This document shows positions 1-5,347 of a stretch of DNA of 6,017 bases, one piece after another. The first letter of the stretch is position 1, and each line of letters begins with the position of its first letter. The notes under the pieces were generated by a model. The model made no database searches. It worked only from the letters and a program-made list of their open reading frames with translations, and was not told the origin of the DNA. The stretch comes from an uncultured Candidatus Melainabacteria bacterium (GTDB taxonomy: Bacteria > Cyanobacteriota > Vampirovibrionia > Gastranaerophilales > Gastranaerophilaceae). Position numbers and translations under genes: made by a program. The stretch is taken from NCBI GenBank assembly GCA_934675695.1, contig CAKURN010000099.1, forward strand, positions 1 through 6,017, read 5' to 3'.

Positions 1-1330
1 TGAAATTTGTGACTTCAGGATTTGCAGGGTCTAAAAAATACCCGTTATGTTCGTTTGGGTGAGAAACATACCCGTCGTAGTCGACTTTTTGTTTTGTTCT
101 GTTTTGCCAAGTAGGTTGAACAGCTAAGATAGATTTTGGGTTTAGTTCCGGTGGTTTGTTTCCTACATAAAAGCTTTCAAACCAAGTGTGGACTTTTATT
201 CCACGTTTGTGTGCTTCTGAAGTCCAAGCTTCTAAAACATCGAAGTTAAATTCCGGGTTTTGTTTTTCAAAACCATAAGATTCCATAGTTTTTGATGGGA
301 AAATGGTTCTTCCATGGTAATAAGTTTCAAGAAAAACGTTGTTTATGCCGACAGATTTTATGTTGTCCAGAGTTTTTTGGACTTCTAACAAGTTTTTTTG
401 TGTTGGTCTAATCCAAGTGCCTTTTAATTCGTTTGGAATGTATGGAACTGTGTAACGATAGGCTATTGTAGCGTTTTCTATTGATTCTTTTGCACATTCA
501 AGAGAAGCTGTCGAATTGTCTTTTAGAGATTTTTTGTACTGTTGTTTTGCTTTTTTAAGATAATAATAAATATATCTGTCTTCTCTGTTATCAAAGTCGT
601 TTTTTGTTGATATGAGGGTGTTTTCGACTTCTTCTATTTTTGATTTTGCAAAAAATCTATAGCTATCGATTGTAGTGTAGGCTTTTAGTTGTCTATCTAA
701 GATTTCTACTTTTGTACCTATTTTTAAATTGTCGCCAATCCATTTTTTTGCACTTCCATGTCCTGAGATTACAAAACCGTCTTTTGGAATGTAAGAATTT
801 GCACCTGTGAGTTTAGTTACTATACCGTCAATAACGACTGCTTCTTTGCCAAATTCGTTTGTGCCGGTTGTTCTTCCAAAGTTTTTTGTATAAATAACAA
901 GCTGGTTTGCTCCTCTATATCCCGGGTAAGTGTTTTTTAAAATTTCTTCGTCATCAGGATAAATAGCGTTGATTTTTCTGGTTGCTTCGGACAAAACTCC
1001 ATCTTGGACGTCTGATATTTCTATGTTTGTTTGTTTTTCTTTTTCTATTTTTTCAACTTTTTTGGTTGCGTATCTTTCAGGGTGTTTGTTTTTTTTGCTT
1101 TCGATTCGATTGATTATAATTGTTTCTTTTGGTTGTTGAACTTTTATGCTTTCTTGTGATTTTGGGCTATAGAGAAGATTGTCTTGAGACTTTTCTTCTT
1201 TGTAGATGATTTTTTCTTCTTTTAAAAAATTACTCAAATCCCCTGTCGTAATAGAAGCACTGTCTGCAAAAGCAGGTGCTAAAAGTAACAGCAGAAGAAT
1301 TATAGTTTTAAAATTATTAGTAATTTTCAA
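1..1330 (-). CDS. Secreted GHL10/DUF187-type glycosyl hydrolase-like protein (3' end outside window)
   Basis: Partial gene: 443 residues are visible and the frame is still open at the window edge. The start is TTG at 1330-1328, chosen because GAGGG lies 6 bases upstream and the translation opens with a classic signal peptide: KITNNFK, then a hydrophobic IILLLLLL core, with APAFA|DS as the likely cleavage site after residue 22. Residues about 30-110 are a charged, Lys/Glu-rich linker. Residues about 115-230 (YTKNFGRTTGTNEFGKEAVV, then IPKDGFVISGHG) resemble the segment found at the N-terminus of phosphodiester-glycosidase-like and GHL10 proteins. Residues about 240-290 look helical. From about 303 (KGTWIRPT, LDNIKSVGINNVFLE, AHKRGIKVHTWFES, FLDPANPEV) the sequence follows the glycosyl-hydrolase-like 10 barrel family. 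It probably acts outside the cytoplasmic membrane on cell-wall or surface glycans, but the substrate cannot be read from sequence. It is divergent from the flagellar operon, and no functional link is evident. Confidence 0.85.
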   Translation of the reverse strand, partial: MKITNNFKTIILLLLLLAPAFADSASITTGDLSNFLKEEKIIYKEEKSQDNLLYSPKSQESIKVQQPKETIIINRIESKKNKHPERYATKKVEKIEKEKQTNIEISDVQDGVLSEATRKINAIYPDDEEILKNTYPGYRGANQLVIYTKNFGRTTGTNEFGKEAVVIDGIVTKLTGANSYIPKDGFVISGHGSAKKWIGDNLKIGTKVEILDRQLKAYTTIDSYRFFAKSKIEEVENTLISTKNDFDNREDRYIYYYLKKAKQQYKKSLKDNSTASLECAKESIENATIAYRYTVPYIPNELKGTWIRPTQKNLLEVQKTLDNIKSVGINNVFLETYYHGRTIFPSKTMESYGFEKQNPEFNFDVLEAWTSEAHKRGIKVHTWFESFYVGNKPPELNPKSILAVQPTWQNRTKQKVDYDGYVSHPNEHNGYFLDPANPEVTNF

Positions 1331-1336
1331 AAATTT

Positions 1337-1341
1337 CCCTC
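1337..1341 (-). promoter_or_regulatory. Shine-Dalgarno (GAGGG) deciding the TTG start of the hydrolase-like gene
   Basis: On the minus strand GAGGG is followed by six bases (AAATTT) and then TTG. This is the strongest SD in the upstream region. It places the start exactly ahead of a signal peptide, which supports TTG over any downstream ATG. Upstream AT-rich hexamers resembling a -10 box (TATAAA on the minus strand at 1369-1364, TATACT at 1404-1399) have no convincing -35 partner, so I do not call the promoter for this gene. Confidence 0.7.
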
Positions 1342-1428
1342 AGGTTTTAATTTATACTAAAATTTTATAACAAAAAATTTAACACTACAAAAAGAATAGT
1401 ATATATATTGGAATAAAAACTGCATTCG

Positions 1429-1450
1429 TTTATTAATATTCTTTAATAAA
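1429..1450. repeat. Perfect inverted repeat abutting the -35 box (candidate operator)
   Basis: TTTATTAA (1429-1436), a six-base spacer TATTCT, then TTAATAAA (1443-1450) form an exact 8-bp-arm palindrome. The right arm ends one base before TTGCCA, the proposed -35 box of the flagellar operon. The position suits a repressor or activator site, or an AT-rich UP element contacting the polymerase alpha subunit. All arm bases are A or T in a very AT-rich region, so chance is a real possibility. Confidence 0.4.
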
Positions 1451-1480
1451 TTGCCATTTTCTAAATTAAAATTATATAAT
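1451..1480 (+). promoter_or_regulatory. Sigma70-type promoter of the flagellar operon
   Basis: TTGCCA (1451-1456, one mismatch to TTGACA) and a perfect TATAAT (1475-1480) are separated by 18 bases. Transcription would begin near 1486-1488, giving a leader of about 29 bases before the GTG start at 1516. I see no flagellar sigma28-like (TAAA, then GCCGATAA) or sigma54-like (TGGC, then TGC) element here. This suggests housekeeping sigma control of this operon, possibly tuned by the adjacent inverted repeat. Confidence 0.6.
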
Positions 1481-1515
1481 ATTAGTGGGGATTTATAGCG
1501 TAAACGGAACATTTT

Positions 1516-2793
1516 GTGAACAATTCCAAAATCGATAATTTTAATGAAATAAATTTCAGCAAACTGACTGCATCTATAGAAGATACAGTGAAAGTTGCAA
1601 TGGAAAATTATTGGGAGTTGGATAATATAAGAGTAAAAACGAATGCTATCAACAACTTTAGAGATTTTAGACAAGAAGCCGTTATCTCTAAAATAAATTT
1701 TTTCTCCAGTCAAATCAAAGTCCAAAACCACAGACCGGTGATTTTTCGACTATGTGAGGAGTTTGTTGATGGTATATTAACAAAAGTCTTAAAAAACAGC
1801 CCCATTCCTTTTAGTTTGCAAAGATTGACAGAATTGGAAGTTAGAATTTTAAACAGTTTTTGTGAATTTTTGTACAAAAAAATCGATGCTATTTTAATCC
1901 CTACAACAGAAGTTAAAATCACAGAACAAAGTGATAAAAACATAAATATAGTCTTATTTGTTTCACTAGGTAAAGATGAATGTTCAAAAATAATGCTATC
2001 AATCCCCCAAGATAGGTTCAAATTTGAACAATTGAAAAAAGTAGTTTCATTTAGAGATGAAAACTTCTTGACATCTTCTTCTATTGTAAAAATCAAAGCA
2101 GGTAGCTCAAAAATCACACTTGATGAATTGAAAAATCTGAGTACAGAAGACATTGTTCTTCTTGAAAACAGTAATTCAACAAAACTGACGCTTGTATCCG
2201 GTGCTTTAACGAAAGTTTTTTCAACAAAAGCCGACCCTTCTTTGATTTTGAATATAGAAACAGATGAAACTGAAGATGAAAGCGATATAAATAGAGTTTT
2301 GTCAGATGATGAGGTAAGTATGGAAAAAAATCTCTGGGACGATATCCAAATAGAAATAAATGCTGAATTTGAAAAAGTTAAAATGACAATAGGCGAACTG
2401 AAACAAATCACACAAGGGCAGATTGTAGATTTAGGTTCTGTGTTTGATAATGAAATTTCACTTTTTGTAGAAAATAAAATTGTTGCAAAAGGTCAATTAG
2501 TCATTATTAATGATAAATACGCAGTAAAATTAGACAAAGTATTTTCACCCCAACAACCGGTTAAACCCCCGATTCAACCGGCAAAACCCCAAGCGGCAGC
2601 TCCTACAAAACCACAAGCAGCACCCCCTAGACCCCAAACAGCTGCAAAACCTTTGCCAAAGGGAGTTCCCCTAAAACCTCAAGCAGCTGCTGCAAAACAA
2701 ATTCCGCACCCTGCTCCTCGTCCGGTGCCTCCAAAACCGCAGCCACAGCCTGCACAAAAAGAAGATTTTGATTATTCAGATTTTGAAAAATAA
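1516..2793 (+). CDS. Double-SpoA FliM/FliN-family flagellar switch protein (SctQ-like architecture)
   Basis: 425 residues. GTG 1516 is the first possible start after an in-frame TAA at 1501; only a weak SD (ACGGAAC) precedes it, and the next in-frame ATG is residue 29. Residues about 30-130 resemble a reduced FliM middle domain (LTELEVRILNSFCEFLYKKI, 104-123), without the FliM N-terminal CheY-binding LSQxEID motif. Residues 190-248 form a first SpoA domain (KITLDELKNLSTEDIVLL). Residues 249-271 are an Asp/Glu-rich linker. Residues 273-343 form a clear FliN-type SpoA domain (TIGELKQITQGQIVDLG, then IVAKGQLVIINDKYAVKL). Residues 344-415 are a Pro/Ala/Lys/Gln-rich tail, and the protein ends in an acidic DFDYSDFEK. 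Position ahead of fliO, where fliM and fliN or fliY normally lie, implies a cytoplasmic C-ring component. The two-SpoA layout is that of injectisome SctQ, so a sorting-platform role is the alternative. Domain calls rest on visual motif match. Confidence 0.85.
   Translation: MNNSKIDNFNEINFSKLTASIEDTVKVAMENYWELDNIRVKTNAINNFRDFRQEAVISKINFFSSQIKVQNHRPVIFRLCEEFVDGILTKVLKNSPIPFSLQRLTELEVRILNSFCEFLYKKIDAILIPTTEVKITEQSDKNINIVLFVSLGKDECSKIMLSIPQDRFKFEQLKKVVSFRDENFLTSSSIVKIKAGSSKITLDELKNLSTEDIVLLENSNSTKLTLVSGALTKVFSTKADPSLILNIETDETEDESDINRVLSDDEVSMEKNLWDDIQIEINAEFEKVKMTIGELKQITQGQIVDLGSVFDNEISLFVENKIVAKGQLVIINDKYAVKLDKVFSPQQPVKPPIQPAKPQAAAPTKPQAAPPRPQTAAKPLPKGVPLKPQAAAAKQIPHPAPRPVPPKPQPQPAQKEDFDYSDFEK
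2311..2322 (+). promoter_or_regulatory. Candidate internal ribosome binding site and ATG for a FliN-like short product
   Basis: GAGG(T) at 2311-2315 lies five bases (counted from GAGG) before an ATG at 2320-2322. That ATG is in frame with the long protein at Met269. Translation from here would give a 157-residue protein consisting of the FliN-type SpoA domain plus the Pro-rich tail. The SD is better than that of the full-length GTG start. SctQ proteins such as YscQ, SsaQ and SpaO are known to make a C-terminal SpoA product from an internal start; use of this one is inferred. Confidence 0.55.
2545..2760 (+). repeat. Degenerate KPQAA-type repeat region encoding a Pro/Ala-rich tail
   Basis: This stretch encodes residues 344-415 of the SpoA protein. 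Units of the form KPQAA recur at residues 357, 365 and 387, with variants RPQTA at 372 and KPQPQ at 407. The DNA is strikingly C-rich compared with its AT-rich surroundings and carries similar but non-identical copies such as AAACCCCAAGCGGCA, AAACCACAAGCAGCA and AAACCTCAAGCAGCT. The encoded segment should be extended and disordered. Copy number may vary between strains. Confidence 0.7.
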
Positions 2794-2807
2794 AAGGAAA
2801 AATACAA

Positions 2808-3437
2808 ATGATAACATATTTAACAGCTTTCATATTTTATACCCTTGCAATGGTCGGAATTTTGCTACTCGGGTTTGTTGTGTATAAAAAATTCAATTTC
2901 CCAACAAAACTCAACGCTAATGGTTTGATTAAGATAGTTGATTCTTGTGCTATTGGGGCGAAAAAAAATCTTCTTGTTGTAAAAATCGGAAACGAGAGGT
3001 TTTTGATTGCATCGGGATTAGAACATACTACATTTTTGGCGAAATTGGACAGTAATTCTTCAAAACAAACAGAAACTACTGAACAAAATACCAACGTTGA
3101 ACAAATCAGAAAAAATATAGAACCGCTTTCTCATCACAATGTAGAATCAAAAATTCAACCTCGACAAGTTGTAACTTCAAAACCGCAACAAGAAAAAGAT
3201 GTCTATGATTTTCTTTATTCGCAAAGCAAAAAATTGGAAGAAGAAAGGCTTTCTTCTTTTAACAACAAAATATCTCAAGAAATTTCTCAAGATGATAACA
3301 AAAATATCTTAAAAGAGCTTTATGCAAAACAACCGACTCAACAAGTTCAAGATAGCATCAATTCAAGAAAACAACTAATGCAAGAATTGTTAAACGAAAT
3401 TCATCAAACAAAACTAAAAACAGGGAGTAGAATGTAA
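2808..3437 (+). CDS. fliO: Flagellar biosynthetic protein FliO
   Basis: 209 residues with ATG 14 bases after the upstream stop; AAAGGA lies about 10 bases before it. Residues 4-27 form one transmembrane helix (YLTAFIFYTLAMVGILLLGF). Residues about 37-80 match the small conserved FliO cytoplasmic domain (LIKIVDSCAIGAKKNLLVVKIGN pattern, here split over residues 40-62, then RFLIASG). Residues 82-209 are a hydrophilic Gln/Lys/Glu-rich tail with short helical stretches and no recognisable domain, longer than in many FliO proteins. FliO helps FliP assemble into a stable oligomer at the start of export-gate assembly in the inner membrane. The protein family is poorly conserved, so the call leans on the TM-plus-domain layout and on the location directly upstream of fliP. 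Its presence points to a flagellum, because injectisomes have no FliO equivalent. Confidence 0.85.
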   Translation: MITYLTAFIFYTLAMVGILLLGFVVYKKFNFPTKLNANGLIKIVDSCAIGAKKNLLVVKIGNERFLIASGLEHTTFLAKLDSNSSKQTETTEQNTNVEQIRKNIEPLSHHNVESKIQPRQVVTSKPQQEKDVYDFLYSQSKKLEEERLSSFNNKISQEISQDDNKNILKELYAKQPTQQVQDSINSRKQLMQELLNEIHQTKLKTGSRM

Positions 3438-4078
3438 TGGATAATATTTTAAAAGATATAAATCCTGTAATACAACTGTTGATTGTGATGGCGACGTTTT
3501 CTTTGTTGCCGTTTATATTTGTTTCTATGACGCCTTTTTTGAGATTTACGATTGTTTTTTCAATGCTTAAAACCGCTATGGGAACAAACTCTGTTCCGCC
3601 TGCAATCACGATGGTTGGTTTGTCGTTGATTTTGACTATTTATACGATGGCACCTGTTTTTGACAGCATGTACCAAGCATATCAAGTTCCTTATCAAAAA
3701 AATCAAAATATGATAGAAGCACTAAATGCGTCTTCAAAACCGTTAAAAGAATATATGCTAAAGCAAACAAGACAATCTGATTTGGTGTTTTTTGTTGAAA
3801 AAACAAGACACCAAGCACCAAAAAGTACTGATGAATTGACTCTTTGGGAGGTTGCTCCGGCGTATATTATTTCTGAATTAAAAACAGCATTTGAAATAGG
3901 TTTTATAATCTATGTGCCGTTTATTGTTTTGGATTTGATTGTGGCGAACATTCTTCTTGCTCTGGGTATGTTTATGTTGTCGCCTCAAATCGTATCAACG
4001 CCGTTTAAATTGCTTATATTTATTGCAGTTGACGGCTGGAGTTTAATTGTAAAAGGTCTTGTGGAGAGTTTTAACTAA
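3437..4078 (+). CDS. fliP: Flagellar export-gate protein FliP
   Basis: 213 residues. The start ATG overlaps the fliO stop as TAATG, with GGGAG nine bases upstream, so translational coupling is likely. Family hallmarks are plain: MTPFLRFTIVFSMLKTAMGT (31-50), VPP, the TRQSDL motif (111-116), the signature PAYIISELKTAFEIGF (141-156), then PFIVLDLIVANILLALGMFM and TPFKLLIFIAVDGW. FliP forms the pentameric core of the FliPQR channel through which flagellar subunits are exported. Unlike enterobacterial FliP (about 245 residues with a cleaved signal peptide), this protein starts close to the first membrane helix and has no signal peptide, a feature shared with injectisome SctR. The methionine gasket segment reads MFM (178-180) rather than the usual MMM. 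Confidence 0.97.
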   Translation: MDNILKDINPVIQLLIVMATFSLLPFIFVSMTPFLRFTIVFSMLKTAMGTNSVPPAITMVGLSLILTIYTMAPVFDSMYQAYQVPYQKNQNMIEALNASSKPLKEYMLKQTRQSDLVFFVEKTRHQAPKSTDELTLWEVAPAYIISELKTAFEIGFIIYVPFIVLDLIVANILLALGMFMLSPQIVSTPFKLLIFIAVDGWSLIVKGLVESFN

Positions 4079-4566
4079 TGGAATTACTCATAGAATATCT
4101 TGCTAAAGGCTTTATGACGATGTTAACTATTTCTATGCCTTGTGTATTGGTAGCGGCAGGGGTTGGGCTTGTGGTTGGTATTTTGCAAGCCGTTACCCAA
4201 GTACAAGAGCAAACAATTGCAGCAGCACCGAAGATTTGCCTTGTGTTTCTTTCTATCGTTGTATTGGGAGGATATTTTCTAAAAATAGTAACAAACTATT
4301 TTTATGAAGGTGTGAATTTGGCTTTTAATATTGTTCCAAAAAACGAATCTTATGTCATTCCTTCTGATTATTACAAATATACAAAACCATTCAGCATAGA
4401 AATGCAAGATAAAATCAACGAAAATAGAAGTTTAAATAAAGCTTTAATTAATCAAGGAAATATTCCTTGGGACAAAAAAGCAACAAAACATCAAATCTAC
4501 ATAAAATCAAAACAAACAAATTCAGTTGAACCAAATTTCATTGAAAAAATGAAAATAGGAAGATAA
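4078..4566 (+). CDS. fliQ: Flagellar export-gate protein FliQ with C-terminal extension
   Basis: 162 residues; ATG overlaps the fliP stop as TAATG, with GGAG 11 bases upstream. Residues 1-86 are a standard FliQ: a first membrane helix (about 14-38), the highly conserved loop QAVTQVQEQTIAAAPKI (37-53), and a second helix (about 53-76). FliQ is normally about 90 residues. Residues 87-162 are an extra hydrophilic, Lys/Asn/Gln-rich segment with several aromatic residues near its start (SYVIPSDYYKYTKPF) and no domain I recognise. FliQ subunits pack around FliP and FliR in the export gate and, in known structures, their inter-helix loop faces the cytoplasm where FlhB wraps around it. The extension is an uninterrupted part of the frame, and the SD of fliR lies inside its last codons. 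Confidence 0.95.
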   Translation: MELLIEYLAKGFMTMLTISMPCVLVAAGVGLVVGILQAVTQVQEQTIAAAPKICLVFLSIVVLGGYFLKIVTNYFYEGVNLAFNIVPKNESYVIPSDYYKYTKPFSIEMQDKINENRSLNKALINQGNIPWDKKATKHQIYIKSKQTNSVEPNFIEKMKIGR

Positions 4567-4567
4567 A

Positions 4568-5347
4568 ATGGACGAAATTCTAAAACAATTTGCGATTTTG
4601 TTTCCTGAGATTAATACTGCTCTAGGTAGCGGTATTATGGTGTTTTTGAGGATTGCGGGCTTGTATCGTTTTGCACCTTTGTTTCAAAGAAGCGAAATAC
4701 CTGCAATGGTTCGTATGTCTTTTGCAATAATTACAACAGTGATTATTGTTGGTATTATTCACCCTGCACCTATTCCAAAAGATTGTCCTATTGGATTGTG
4801 TATGTTTTTAAATTTTATGTTTGGGGCTTTAATCGGTTATGTTTCAAACTGTATTCTAGCTACTGTATTAGCTGCAGGTGATATGATAAATACCCAAATG
4901 GGTCTATCTTCTGCAATGGTAATGGATCCTTCTACAAGAAGCCAAGTAAGCGTTATGGCGAGCTATTTTTCTACTTTGGCATTGTTGATTTTTGTATATT
5001 CAGGAGGAGTCTATTGGCTGATTAATGCTTTAATCAAGAGTTTTCAAGTTTATCCTATGTATGTTGTTAATTTTCATTTTGAAAAAATAATAAACGTTCA
5101 ATATTTGAGCGAAATAACAGGGGAAATACTTTTTACGGGCTTGCATTTAGCAGGGCCTGTATTGCTTGCTACTTTGGGGCAAGATATTATTCTTGGAATA
5201 ATATCTAAAACTGCCCCTCAAGTAAACGTTTTTTCTTTGAGCTTTTTGTTTAAACCCGTAATGGGTGCTTTCATTTTGATTGTGATTTTGCCTATGCTAA
5301 TAAATGTAATAACAGATTATTTAGTTAGGCATGCGGCGATATTTTGA
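4568..5347 (+). CDS. fliR: Flagellar export-gate protein FliR
   Basis: 259 residues, the usual FliR length. ATG is one base after the fliQ stop, with AGGA seven bases upstream inside fliQ. The protein is very hydrophobic with about six membrane segments. Conserved FliR features are GALIGYVSNCI (86-96), AAGDMINTQMGL and the following DPSTRSQVSVMASYF (102-134), a Ser/Phe motif (IKSFQVYP, 156-163), and the C-terminal APQVNVFSLSFLFKP (216-230). FliR is a single-copy subunit that completes the FliP pentamer into a helical gate with FliQ. It is the last gene of the operon. flhB, often the next gene or even fused to fliR, is absent, and the neighbour is an unrelated convergent clpB. Its TGA (5345-5347) touches the clpB stop codon. 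Confidence 0.96.
   Translation: MDEILKQFAILFPEINTALGSGIMVFLRIAGLYRFAPLFQRSEIPAMVRMSFAIITTVIIVGIIHPAPIPKDCPIGLCMFLNFMFGALIGYVSNCILATVLAAGDMINTQMGLSSAMVMDPSTRSQVSVMASYFSTLALLIFVYSGGVYWLINALIKSFQVYPMYVVNFHFEKIINVQYLSEITGEILFTGLHLAGPVLLATLGQDIILGIISKTAPQVNVFSLSFLFKPVMGAFILIVILPMLINVITDYLVRHAAIF

Noticed and set aside
1331..1515. Riboswitch, small RNA or CRISPR in the divergent intergenic region
   Set aside because: Apart from the promoter, the AT palindrome and the SD sequences, the 185 bases are low-complexity A/T without a GC-bearing fold or spaced repeats; the + strand leader is only about 29 bases.
1357..1731. Minus-strand open frame crossing the promoter and the start of the SpoA gene
   Set aside because: Composition is Phe/Ile/Tyr-rich low complexity typical of AT-rich DNA, it would cover the good + strand promoter, and it has no domain.
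1710..2411. Long antisense open frame on the minus strand, 233 codons
   Set aside because: It lies wholly inside the FliM/FliN-family gene, is Ser/Phe/Leu-rich as expected for the complement of Lys/Glu-rich AT-rich coding sequence, and shows no recognisable motif.
2627..2833. Minus-strand open frame opposite the Pro-rich tail
   Set aside because: It is the complement of the KPQAA repeat, giving a Leu/Val/Ala/Glu-rich shadow; the + strand frame continues from a clear SpoA domain.
1516..5347. A non-flagellar (injectisome) type III secretion system
   Set aside because: The SctQ-like first gene and signal-less FliP hint at this, but FliO has no injectisome counterpart and FliP, FliQ and FliR motifs fit the flagellar families; no secretin, needle or translocon gene is in view. 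Not fully excluded without the rest of the genome.
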